From: Dehalococcoidia bacterium | GTDB lineage: Bacteria; Chloroflexota; Dehalococcoidia; GIF9; AB-539-J10 | Reading direction: 5' to 3' | NCBI GenBank assembly: GCA_029857995.1 | Contig: JAOUFZ010000017.1 | Location: 1-15,373, forward strand | Length of the DNA: 15,373 bases | In this document: positions 1-6,352 of the stretch, piece by piece | Position numbering within the stretch: the stretch's first letter is position 1 | Layout: every line of letters starts with the position of its first letter | Notes under the pieces: model-generated | Databases searched by the model: none | What the model was told of the DNA's origin: nothing | The model's input: the letters and a program-made list of their open reading frames with translations, nothing else | Made by a program: the position numbers and the translations under genes

Positions 1-1012
1 TCTTTTGCTTTAGCTTTCCCTTGGCATTTTCCACCAGGTTGCTGCTTTCGGCGGCGAAACCTACTTTGATGAAATTTCCTTTGACACTGCCTAAAATATC
101 CGGGGTGCGCTCCAACTCTAGGGTTAATCCGGCTTTTCCTTTTTTGATCTTATCTTCGGCTGCCTTTATCGGGCGATAATCAGCTACGGCGGCAGCCATA
201 ATCAGAGCGTCAGCCCGGGGAGCTGCATTCTCTACTGCTTGACGCATTTCCTCAGCTGTGCCGACTCGGATTACATCAACGCCTATGGGCTCGGTTAATG
301 AGGTAGGCGCTGTGACCAACGTTACTTTGGCTCCGCGGTCACGCGCTGCCTCAGCCACAGCATAACCCATCTTCCCCGAGGAGCGGTTGCTCAGGTAGCG
401 AACCGGGTCGATGGGCTCTTGGGTACCGCCCGCGGTAACCACGATATACCTGCCTGTCAGGTCTCCATCCCCACCCAACACCTGGCGAATGCTGCCGATA
501 ATATCATTGACATCGGCGAGTCTCCCCAACCCCTCTTTGCCCGAGGCCAACCAGCCTGTGGCTGGACCAACAATCACAAAGTCGCGAGCCTTGAGTTTAG
601 ACAGATTATCCTGGGTGATTGGATTAGTATACATATTGGTTTCCATAGCTGGGGCAATAAGCACCGGTGCCTTGGCAGCCAACACTGTGCAGCAGAGTAT
701 GTCGTCAGCGATACCAGCCGCCAGCTTGGCAACGATATTGGCAGTAGCAGGGGCAATGACTACTATATCAGCGGCTTTGGCCAGGGAGACATGCTCAATA
801 CTGAATTCAGAAGCCAAATCAAACATCTCAGAGACCACTGGCTGCCCTGTAATTGCTCTGAAGGTAACAGGCGATATAAACTGGACGGCTTCCTCAGTCA
901 AGATTACGTTCACCTTAGCCCCTGATTGAGTGAGCTGGCTGGCAATTTCGGCTGCTTTGTAGGCAGCAATACTGCCCGTCACTCCCAGAACTATGGTTTT
1001 GTTTCTAAGCAT
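1..1012 (-). CDS. coaBC: Bifunctional phosphopantothenoylcysteine decarboxylase / phosphopantothenate-cysteine ligase (CoaBC), C-terminus beyond the left edge
   Basis: CoaBC makes two consecutive cytosolic steps of coenzyme A synthesis: CTP-dependent ligation of cysteine to 4'-phosphopantothenate, then FMN-dependent decarboxylation to 4'-phosphopantetheine. I translated 337 codons by hand. The N-terminal flavoprotein (CoaC) half shows VTGSIAAYKAAEIA (11-24), the catalytic-type histidine in IEHVSLAKAADI (His74), the APAMETNMY clamp motif (120-128) and WLASGKEGLGR (154-164). The CoaB half starts near 188 with VVTAGGTQEPIDPVRYLSNR and SSGKMGYAVAEAARDRGAKV. It continues with MAAAVADYRP and a lysine-rich IKKGK segment (289-293), ending at the edge just after VGFAAES. 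Position 157 is Ser where many homologues have the catalytic Cys. The start ATG (1010-1012) overlaps the coaX stop as TAATG, so the two are translationally coupled. About 60-70 C-terminal residues should lie outside the window. Confidence 0.96.
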   Translation of the reverse strand, partial: MLRNKTIVLGVTGSIAAYKAAEIASQLTQSGAKVNVILTEEAVQFISPVTFRAITGQPVVSEMFDLASEFSIEHVSLAKAADIVVIAPATANIVAKLAAGIADDILCCTVLAAKAPVLIAPAMETNMYTNPITQDNLSKLKARDFVIVGPATGWLASGKEGLGRLADVNDIIGSIRQVLGGDGDLTGRYIVVTAGGTQEPIDPVRYLSNRSSGKMGYAVAEAARDRGAKVTLVTAPTSLTEPIGVDVIRVGTAEEMRQAVENAAPRADALIMAAAVADYRPIKAAEDKIKKGKAGLTLELERTPDILGSVKGNFIKVGFAAESSNLVENAKGKLKQK

Positions 1013-1782
1013 TACTGCTCCTTGTTCATTTCATAAATCAGGCGTAATCCAACTAAGGTTAAATCAGGATTTACTATTTCTATCGCCGGTATTTCGTGGG
1101 CTAACAGGTGAGCTTGCCCGCCGGTAGCTATCACCTTCGCCTTGCTTCCCAATTCCTGTTCTATTCGCCGAATCAGGCCCTCAATAAGCGCAATGTAACC
1201 AAATATTATACCCGATTGCATCGCCGAGATAGTATTTTTGCCGATGGCTTGCTCCGGGCTGCTTAGCCTGATTCGAGGGAGCGCAGCAGTACGAGTGTAT
1301 AAAGCTTCGGTAGCTATGACAATCCCCGGGGCAATGGCACCACCAAGATAGTCCCCTTCCTGGGAAACAACGTCGAAAGTAGTCGCGGTACCAAGGTCAA
1401 TAACTATTGACGGCTTCCCATAGAGAATTTGGGCAGCCACAGCGGCGACCACACGGTCAGGCCCAACTTCTCTAGGGTTATCCAGGCGGATGCGCATGCC
1501 TGTCTTAACACCAGCTTCGACCACCAGGGGTTTGGTATTTAAGTATTTGCTGCATAGTTCCACGAATGCAGGCAACAGCGGTGGCACAACACTGCACACC
1601 GCTACCCCGGTAATTTTTGAAGCCGAGACCCTTCTTCGCTCCATGAGGTTGAGCAATATCCCAGCGTACTCGTCTGAAGTGCGGTGGATCCCCGTAGCTA
1701 AGTTCCAGGTAGCTTTTAGCTCATCACCATCAAATATGCCAACTTTAACGTTGGTGTTCCCGATATCAATTGTCAGTAACAT
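1012..1782 (-). CDS. coaX: Type III pantothenate kinase
   Basis: CoaX phosphorylates pantothenate with ATP, the first committed step of coenzyme A synthesis. It feeds the phosphopantothenate used by CoaBC, the next gene on this strand. The 256-residue length is normal for the family. It has the ASKHA-fold motifs: DIGNTN at 6-11 (phosphate 1), GPDRVVAAVAA at 107-117 with Asp109, and VIDLGTATTFDVV at 127-139 with Asp129. GGAIAPGI at 147-154 and ATGGQA at 219-224 are also typical. The start is fixed by MLLTIDIGNTN at the usual family position and by an in-frame TAA 13 bases upstream. The only good Shine-Dalgarno (AGGAGG, 1805-1810) is 22 bases from this ATG, an unusual distance. A candidate promoter lies at 1825-1833. 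Type III enzymes are known to be insensitive to CoA feedback and to need a monovalent cation. Confidence 0.97.
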   Translation of the reverse strand: MLLTIDIGNTNVKVGIFDGDELKATWNLATGIHRTSDEYAGILLNLMERRRVSASKITGVAVCSVVPPLLPAFVELCSKYLNTKPLVVEAGVKTGMRIRLDNPREVGPDRVVAAVAAQILYGKPSIVIDLGTATTFDVVSQEGDYLGGAIAPGIVIATEALYTRTAALPRIRLSSPEQAIGKNTISAMQSGIIFGYIALIEGLIRRIEQELGSKAKVIATGGQAHLLAHEIPAIEIVNPDLTLVGLRLIYEMNKEQ

Positions 1783-1804
1783 AGACGTTTGGCTTTATCG
1801 TTAT

Positions 1805-1810
1805 CCTCCT
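1805..1810 (-). promoter_or_regulatory. Shine-Dalgarno far upstream of coaX
   Basis: AGGAGG on the minus strand, 22 bases upstream of the only plausible coaX ATG at 1782. Normal spacing is about 5-10 bases. An in-frame TAA lies between them and there is no in-frame start codon closer to the motif. The distance may be bridged by RNA structure, the motif may be fortuitous, or the spacer may contain a sequence error. Confidence 0.45.
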
Positions 1811-1824
1811 GGCATCATGGGCTG

Positions 1825-1833
1825 AGTATACCA
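1825..1833 (-). promoter_or_regulatory. Candidate extended -10 promoter for coaX-coaBC
   Basis: On the minus strand this reads TGGTATACT, an extended -10 (TGn plus TATACT, 5 of 6 matches to TATAAT). The predicted transcript start is near 1818, about 36 bases before the coaX ATG. The region 17 bp upstream (TGGCAT) is a poor -35, which is common with extended -10 elements. It sits in the 118-bp gap after the Mut7-C gene, so coaX-coaBC may be transcribed separately from corA. Inferred from sequence only. Confidence 0.4.
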
Positions 1834-1900
1834 CTACTACCTGGTCCATGCCACTGTTTAACCTCTATCAAGATCGCGTCAGATAGAAGCATGATTTTTG

Positions 1901-2377
1901 TCATCTGTCCCCCTGCAAGTCTTGCAACTTCTTGCTCATGGCCTGCCAGTGTGTGCCCGGCCAGTAGATACGCTGGCAGGTCGGGCACTGTGTATATTGA
2001 GTCTGGGTTTCAAAGACATGGGTGGGAACCAGGTTACGAACTTCGTCTTTACCCCGGGCTATTAATGCCCGATTGCATTCAAGGCAAAGTGAGAAGGGTT
2101 TGAAATGGTAATCTAAACTCAGAGTTTTCACCACCTCCTGCACCTGAAGCACAGGGTCGTCTTGTTCAATATGTACGGTTTTGAGTGTGCCATTTGTGAC
2201 CAGGCGTCTTTTCATAAACTGGGCATCTTTAGTCACAACTACTCTATTCTGGCCAAGAGCTATCTTGATCATTTGAGCGTCGTCTTTTTGCTTGAGCAGG
2301 ATGGTGTCATATCCAATTAGCCTTAACCATCGAGCCAGTTTACCAACGTTGTTATCTGCAATGAGTTTGATTTCCAT
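1901..2377 (-). CDS. Mut7-C RNase domain protein (PIN-like fold with C-terminal zinc ribbon)
   Basis: This 158-residue protein matches the Mut7-C family (PF01927), a PIN-like domain followed by a Zn ribbon and predicted to be a metal-dependent ribonuclease. The N-terminal part carries ADNNVGKLARWLRLIGYDT (7-25) with Asp8, then acidic residues at KDDAQ (31-35) and VVTKDAQF (47-54), which would form the acidic active-site cluster. The ribbon has CLEC (Cys98, Cys101) and CPTC (Cys131, Cys134). It is followed by the family hallmark RIYWPGTHW (136-144). Length is typical. The ATG at 2377 begins only 39 bp after the corA stop, so it is probably co-transcribed with corA. The substrate RNA and physiological role of stand-alone bacterial members are not established, and nothing here reveals them. 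Confidence 0.88.
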   Translation of the reverse strand: MEIKLIADNNVGKLARWLRLIGYDTILLKQKDDAQMIKIALGQNRVVVTKDAQFMKRRLVTNGTLKTVHIEQDDPVLQVQEVVKTLSLDYHFKPFSLCLECNRALIARGKDEVRNLVPTHVFETQTQYTQCPTCQRIYWPGTHWQAMSKKLQDLQGDR

Positions 2378-2416
2378 TGTTGGTCAGGACAAGAGAAAGT
2401 AATTTGGCTGGACAGT

Positions 2417-3367
2417 TTAGAGGTATCTCCGATGGCGCATGTAGAAAAATATGGTTCCCGCCGTAATCGCCATAAGGGCAAGCAGAATGCCCAAGGGTAA
2501 AAGGCTACCAGAGTTGACTCCACCAGGCAGCGGGATATTCATACCGTAAATGCTAGCTATCAATGTAGGCGGTGCCAGAATTCCCATAATGATAGTCAGT
2601 ATCCGCATTATTTCTTGAATTCGATGTGATGTTAACCAATTGCTGGTGTCAGCAAGTCCATCTATGACCTCTTTGCAGTCTTCCAGACCGTCCCAGATTT
2701 TGCGAATGTGGTCAGCGATATCACCAAAATAGACCTCCTGGTCCTCTTTGAAGAAAGGATATTCTTCTCTCTCAAGAGTCTCAATTACCGCAATCTGGGG
2801 ATGAATGACGCGCCGGAACGAAATAAGGTCTCGCCGAATCAAGGAAATCTTATGGACAGTCTCCGGAACCGGCTTGCTAAAGATAATGTCCTCGATGTCA
2901 TCAATGTTTTCGGTAACTTTGTTTAGTATAGGAAAGCAAGAGGTGACCAGCCTATCAAGGATGTGATAGAGAAGAAATCCTGAGCTTCTCCCCAGGTAAC
3001 GCTCACGATCCTCCTTGTCAGTCTCACATACTTGGAAGAATTTGGCCAGTGGCTTGAGATCACCAGAACAATGAACGGTGACGACATAATTCTCACCAAC
3101 GAAGATGTTTATTTCACTGGGTCTTGTTATGCGATTCTCTTTGTCAAAGACCGGGAAATGCAGCACCATGAACAAGTAGTCTTCATACTCGTCAATTTTG
3201 GGACGCTGTATGCGACTGAGGACGTCGTCCAGATCAAGAGGATGAAAGCGGAAATGTTGAGCCAGGAATTCGACCTCTTGTGAAGTAGGCTTTTCAATAT
3301 AGAACCAGGTCAGTTTGCGTTCCGTGATTGAGCGGACATTCTCTTCTTTTTGTCCTACAGATGACAT
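2417..3367 (-). CDS. corA: CorA-family magnesium/cobalt transporter
   Basis: CorA proteins are pentameric inner-membrane channels for Mg2+ (also Co2+ or Ni2+). The 316 residues are normal. The N-terminal cytosolic domain (about 1-250) has the typical PLDLDDVL (43-50) and IDEYEDYLFMVLHFP (58-72) segments. It is followed by a long charged stalk helix, with SNWLTSHRIQEIMRILTII leading into TM1 (about 255-273). The signature YGMN occurs at 274-277 in the loop before TM2 (about 289-309). The C-terminus is the usual short basic tail (MRHRRYL). The ATG at 3367 has a good AAGGAGT ribosome site at 3371-3377. It is the first gene of the minus-strand block and diverges from etfB across a 175-bp intergenic region. 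No M-box-like Mg2+ riboswitch is evident, and the leader looks too short for one. Confidence 0.96.
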   Translation of the reverse strand: MSSVGQKEENVRSITERKLTWFYIEKPTSQEVEFLAQHFRFHPLDLDDVLSRIQRPKIDEYEDYLFMVLHFPVFDKENRITRPSEINIFVGENYVVTVHCSGDLKPLAKFFQVCETDKEDRERYLGRSSGFLLYHILDRLVTSCFPILNKVTENIDDIEDIIFSKPVPETVHKISLIRRDLISFRRVIHPQIAVIETLEREEYPFFKEDQEVYFGDIADHIRKIWDGLEDCKEVIDGLADTSNWLTSHRIQEIMRILTIIMGILAPPTLIASIYGMNIPLPGGVNSGSLLPLGILLALMAITAGTIFFYMRHRRYL

Positions 3368-3396
3368 ATTACTCCTTAAGATCGCAATACTTACCT

Positions 3397-3405
3397 ATTT
3401 TAGCA
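3397..3405 (-). promoter_or_regulatory. Candidate extended -10 promoter for corA
   Basis: The minus strand reads TGCTAAAAT: a TGn extension followed by TAAAAT (5 of 6 to consensus). Transcription would start near 3390, giving a leader of about 23 bases that contains the AAGGAGT site. The -35 region (TGCTTT at 17 bp spacing) is weak. Prediction from sequence only. Confidence 0.35.
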
Positions 3406-3478
3406 TTAATTCTGCAGTGAAAGCAGTTATTGCCACCTGATCCCTGAAATCAATCATATGAAATCTACCCGATTCAGT

Positions 3479-3507
3479 TTGACAAAAGACGGATTTTTCC
3501 ATATCAT
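3479..3507 (+). promoter_or_regulatory. Sigma70-type promoter of the etfBA unit
   Basis: TTGACA (3479-3484, perfect consensus) is followed after exactly 17 bp by TATCAT (3502-3507, 5 of 6). A start site near 3514 leaves a leader of about 29 bases. The leader includes AAGGAGGT (3529-3536), which is near-perfect anti-Shine-Dalgarno complement 6 bases before the etfB ATG. This is the strongest promoter-like sequence in the window and suggests high constitutive expression of the ETF. Confidence 0.75.
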
Positions 3508-3542
3508 CCTTTGGTTGCAAAATCTTTCAAGGAGGTTAGAAA

Positions 3543-4343
3543 ATGCCAGTTAATATGATTGTTTGCTGTAAGCAAGTGCCTGATCCTGAGGCACCACCCG
3601 CCGTATTTAAGGTGGTAAACAACAAAATGACCTTGCCACCAGAGGTCAAACCTGTAATTGGTCAATATGAGGAATTCGCCTTGGAGGCCGCTCTCAAGAT
3701 CAAGGATACGGCGGGGGGCAAAATTACCGCGCTCAGCTTGGGCAATAGCTTTGTCCGCGACGTGATTAAGAAATCGCTAGCGGTAGGGGCTGATGAACTC
3801 ATCCTCCTCGAGGACAAGGCTTTTGAGGATGGCGACAGTTGGTCAACCGCCAATGGCTTGGCTGCGGCAATAAAGAAAATAGGAACATACGATATTATCT
3901 TCTGCGGCAGGCAATCCTCTGACTGGGATGCGGGGCAAGTGGGTCTGGGCATTGCTGAGACCCTGGGAATCCCCGCAGTAACGTTGGCTCGCAAGGTAGA
4001 GATCAGCGATGGGAAGGCAAAGGTTGAGCGAGTCATTCCGGACGGCTATCAGGTTATCGAAGTGACACTCCCTGCCGTAATCGTAGTAACCAGCGGGATA
4101 GGAGCACTTCGTTATGCCACATTGAAGGGAATCATGGCAGCAGCTAAAAAACAACCTGTCATTTGGAAACCGGCCGATATTGGGCTCGAGCCTTCACAAA
4201 TTGGCGCTGCTGGAAGGCGCAGCAAGTTAGATAAACTCTTCCAGCCAGTCAAGGAATCCAAATGTGAAATAATCGAAGGAGAGACTGTGGCGGAAGCTGC
4301 TGCCAAACTGGCCGTAAGGCTCAGGGAAGCCAAATTACTTTGA
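3543..4343 (+). CDS. etfB: Electron transfer flavoprotein, beta subunit
   Basis: EtfB forms the soluble ETF heterodimer with EtfA and shuttles electrons between acyl-CoA or other dehydrogenases and the respiratory chain. In some anaerobes it takes part in flavin-based electron bifurcation. The 266 residues are the usual length. Family features include the start MIVCCKQVPDPEAPPAVF (5-22), GQYEEFALEAALKIKD (40-55), VTALSLG-like ITALSLGN (61-68) and the LAVGADELILLED stretch (79-91). The AMP/second-flavin loop motif is GRQSSDWDAGQVG (122-134). LPAVIVVTSGIGALRYATLKGIMAA (176-200) is the recognition-loop region. The strong AAGGAGGT site fixes the ATG. etfA follows after 16 bp. Whether the beta site binds AMP or a second FAD cannot be decided by eye, so bifurcating activity is open. 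No FixC/FixX or dehydrogenase gene is adjacent. Confidence 0.96.
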   Translation: MPVNMIVCCKQVPDPEAPPAVFKVVNNKMTLPPEVKPVIGQYEEFALEAALKIKDTAGGKITALSLGNSFVRDVIKKSLAVGADELILLEDKAFEDGDSWSTANGLAAAIKKIGTYDIIFCGRQSSDWDAGQVGLGIAETLGIPAVTLARKVEISDGKAKVERVIPDGYQVIEVTLPAVIVVTSGIGALRYATLKGIMAAAKKQPVIWKPADIGLEPSQIGAAGRRSKLDKLFQPVKESKCEIIEGETVAEAAAKLAVRLREAKLL

Positions 4344-4359
4344 GGTTAAGGAGGAAATA

Positions 4360-4917
4360 ATGGCTGAATACAAAGGTATATTAGTTTGTGGTGAGCTAAC
4401 AGACGGGAAGTTAGCTTCCATTACCACTGAGTTGCTGGGATGTGGTAGGAAGCTTGCTGATGAGCTAAAGGAAGACTTATCTTGTTTGCTGGCCAGCGAT
4501 GCTTTTGGCGAAGCTTCTAAAGAAGCAATTGCCTTCGGAGCAGACAAGGTTTATGCTGCAGAACACCCTGCCCTCAAAGAATACCAGGCTGATTCCTATA
4601 TTCAAGTCGCAGAGAAATTGGTCAAGGATATTTCCCCTCGGGTGATACTCATCGGACAAACATCCATGGGTAGAGACTTGGCTCCTCGCCTTGCCTTCAG
4701 ATTGGGCACCAGCGTGACAACAGACTGTCTCAATTTAAGCATAGACTCAGCGACAAAATTGCTCGTGCAAACGCGTCCCGTTTACGGCGGCAATGCTCAA
4801 GCTGTATTTACCAGCGAGTCTATGCCTCAGATGGTTACCGTGAGGACCAAGGCGATGTGCCGTTGGAGCGTGATGCCTCAAGGAAAGGAGAGGTCATACC
4901 CACTAAGATTGACATAG
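4360..4917 (+). CDS. etfA: Electron transfer flavoprotein alpha subunit, N-terminal half (frame ends early)
   Basis: This frame encodes domain I of EtfA, which packs against EtfB. Recognisable EtfA blocks are GADKVYAAEHPAL, the segment GRDLAPRLAFRLGTSVTTDC, and TRPVYGGNAQAVF followed by PQMVTVRTKAM. A ribosome site AAGGAGG sits 7 bases before the ATG and the etfB stop is 16 bp upstream. Homology stops at codon 166 (ATG, 4855-4857). The last 19 codons, to TAG at 4915-4917, look like out-of-frame readthrough. Normal EtfA is about 320-340 residues. The FAD-binding half continues in the -1 frame from 4857. One missing base after position 4857 would restore a single protein of about 333 residues. 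It could be a sequencing error, a real frameshift mutation, or a true two-subunit split, since the break falls between the two domains. Confidence 0.9.
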   Translation: MAEYKGILVCGELTDGKLASITTELLGCGRKLADELKEDLSCLLASDAFGEASKEAIAFGADKVYAAEHPALKEYQADSYIQVAEKLVKDISPRVILIGQTSMGRDLAPRLAFRLGTSVTTDCLNLSIDSATKLLVQTRPVYGGNAQAVFTSESMPQMVTVRTKAMCRWSVMPQGKERSYPLRLT

Positions 4918-5360
4918 ATACGTCGAAGGTACGGACAAAGGTACTGGAGACTGTTAAGGAAGAGGCAGTCGGCATTAAGCTTGAGGATGCCCCTGTGATT
5001 GTCTCTGGAGGCAGGGGAATGGGTGGGCCTCAACCTTTCCAGACCGTATTGAAGGAGTTAGCCGATTTGCTGCATGGTGCGGTCGGCGCCTCACGTCCTC
5101 CCGCCGATAATGGCTGGGTGCCAGAGCATCTTCATATCGGCCTTACTGGGAAAATTGTCGCCCCTGATGTCTACATTGCTGTAGCTATTTCCGGTGCGAG
5201 CCAACACACAGCCGGATGTTCAGGTTCCAAGCATATCATAGCCATCAACAAGGATCCCGAGGCAAACATATTCAGGGAGGCGGAATTTGGGGTGGTGGGC
5301 AAATATGAAGAGGTGCTGCCAGCCTTCACTAACAAGCTAAAGGAATTGTTGGCTGGCTAA
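4857..5360 (+). CDS. etfA: Electron transfer flavoprotein alpha subunit, C-terminal FAD-binding half (separate frame)
   Basis: This is EtfA domain II, which holds the redox-active FAD. Visible family motifs are VIVSGGRGMGGPQPF, the AVGASRPPADNGWVP segment, LTGKIVAPDVYIAVAISG, and SGASQHTAGCSGSKHIIAINKDP with the conserved SGxxQH flavin-contacting histidine. It ends with FGVVGKYEEVLPAF. The first in-frame residues PLERDASRKGEVIP correspond to the interdomain linker of normal EtfA. It overlaps the N-terminal frame by 61 bases in the -1 register. If translated independently it would start at GTG 4857, or by re-initiation; AAGG at 4849-4852 is only a weak ribosome site. All cofactor-binding motifs look intact, so there is no sign of decay beyond the single frame break. 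Confidence 0.88.
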   Translation: MPLERDASRKGEVIPTKIDIDTSKVRTKVLETVKEEAVGIKLEDAPVIVSGGRGMGGPQPFQTVLKELADLLHGAVGASRPPADNGWVPEHLHIGLTGKIVAPDVYIAVAISGASQHTAGCSGSKHIIAINKDPEANIFREAEFGVVGKYEEVLPAFTNKLKELLAG

Positions 5361-5391
5361 AATAACGAAGAAAAATAGTCAAAGATCCCTG

Positions 5392-5427
5392 AGAAGCCCG
5401 GCTTAGTCGGCCGGGTTTCTATTTTCG
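5392..5427 (+). terminator. Rho-independent terminator of etfBA
   Basis: An 11-bp stem pairs 5392-5402 with 5410-5420 (GC-rich core GCCCGGC/GCCGGGT, one G-U pair) around a 7-base loop. It is followed by a short T-rich stretch (ATTTTC). It lies 32 bp after the etfA stop, in the correct orientation, and closes the etfBA transcription unit. The U-tract is weaker than ideal. Confidence 0.75.
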
Positions 5428-5549
5428 GAATATGAACTCCACTAAACGGCGGCGCAAGAACCTACTGAGACAAGACTTATGTATTGGTCCGGTCGCTTTT
5501 GGATGAATCGATGTTAAAGAGATCCTACAATCATCCTCAATTGTTATCA

Positions 5550-5837
5550 AATCCCTGCCTTCGTTATCATTCTGGCTCTAGTCCCTTGTTCGCTCCGTCT
5601 CAGTTCTGTGGCTTGATTCACACGTCCTGTTTCTTTCTTGACGCTGTTCACTTCCTCAGGCCAAGCTTCGACATTGTCAGGGCTTCCTGAGGTTTAGCCT
5701 GTCGCTTAGCGCGCAATGCCTCTGGATGCTCCAGACAGTGGTCCACTGAGATCACGAATTTGCCAGAGGAGTGCGGTCGCTCTTTGCTTCAGTACCTCTT
5801 TTGTTATGGCAAGAGGTCTCCCATCACTTAGAGATCT
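5550..5837 (-). pseudogene. Possible relic of a protein gene, interrupted by two in-frame stops
   Basis: One minus-strand frame is open from 5837 down to 5709 (43 codons), is broken by TAA at 5706-5708 and TAA at 5694-5696, then is open from 5693 to 5550 (48 codons) and stops at TGA 5547-5549. The first part reads like protein (for example LAITKEVLKQRATALLWQIRD). The second is charged and helix-like (for example EEVNSVKKETGRVNQATEL). I recognise no family. The composition is the only argument, so this is weak. It could equally be chance. Confidence 0.18.
5654..5692. repeat. Compound hairpin in the etfA-DUF58 gap
   Basis: CCTCAGG (5654-5660) pairs perfectly with CCTGAGG (5686-5692). Inside, after a 2-base bulge, AAGC pairs with GCTT, and an inner GAC/GTC could close over ATT. 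There is no T-tract on either side. It overlaps the interrupted minus-strand frame. The function is unknown; a structured RNA, a protein-binding site or chance are all possible. Confidence 0.4.
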
Positions 5838-6085
5838 TCAACCTCGGTATCGTCAAGGGCTTGCGCTCTTACACTACAATGATAGCCATCAATTCCTCCA
5901 TACAGAAAAACAAATCAATCCTGTCTGGCCAGTTACAATATCGAGGCTATAAGAAAACGTTAAGAACCAAGCCACCGTGGAAATATCCTATTTGAAACCC
6001 AGGGAAGGGCAATTGTGCATGGTTATTAAGCCCGAAGTAATCAGAGAAGTGAAATGCCACGGCAAAAGCTATATCAGCACACAAA

Positions 6086-6115
6086 CCTTTTGCCTGAGGC
6101 GAAGGGAGCAAAAGG
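6086..6115. repeat. Inverted repeat, 8-bp arms
   Basis: CCTTTTGC (6086-6093) and GCAAAAGG (6108-6115) are perfect reverse complements separated by 14 bases. They lie about 330 bp before the likely DUF58 start. No terminator-type T-tract follows on the plus strand. Confidence 0.5.
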
Positions 6116-6152
6116 AAAATCGCAACCTTTGACAGTACAGGGCATTATATAC

Positions 6153-6183
6153 TTTAGAGAAACTCTAAATGTCCAAATTTGGA
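6153..6183. promoter_or_regulatory. Two adjacent palindromes, operator-like
   Basis: TTTAGAG-AAA-CTCTAAA (6153-6169) is a perfect 7-bp inverted repeat with a 3-base centre. Two bases later TCCAAATTTGGA (6172-6183) is a perfect 12-bp palindrome. Just upstream is a consensus TTGACA (6129-6134), with a TATACT at 6148-6153 that is only 13 bp away and so too close for a standard sigma70 promoter. The tandem dyads look like transcription-factor sites controlling the DUF58-transglutaminase genes, but no regulator gene is adjacent. Confidence 0.4.
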
Positions 6184-6352
6184 TGGGGAGTCTGAGTTAA
6201 GCAAGCTCGCCATATCATGAGGCGATGGGAGCTGAAGATGATTGCCACGCGAATGAGACTGGACCGGATTGCATTAAGAGACGTATGGTCGCCTCCTTAA
6301 CTCTACCGTATGGCTGGGACCCCCAATAAAGGTAGGTTGAAAGTGCGGCAGG

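Noticed and set aside
411..929. Two long plus-strand frames antisense to coaBC
   Set aside because: The minus-strand frame gives unmistakable CoaBC motifs through this whole span, so these are shadows.
3368..3478. Magnesium-sensing riboswitch before corA
   Set aside because: The leader predicted from the extended -10 is only about 23 bases, and no multi-helix M-box pattern is visible.
4840..4862. Programmed -1 ribosomal frameshift joining the two etfA frames
   Set aside because: The register fits a -1 shift, but there is no X XXY YYZ slippery heptamer at the junction (ACC AAG GCG ATG) and no obvious stimulatory hairpin just after it.
6219..6295. Fluoride-riboswitch-like GGCGATGG closed by a 7-bp GAGGCGA/TCGCCTC pairing
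   Set aside because: Only the opening bases resemble the motif; the downstream conserved parts are missing, the loop is over 60 bases long and the following gene is not a fluoride exporter or related enzyme.
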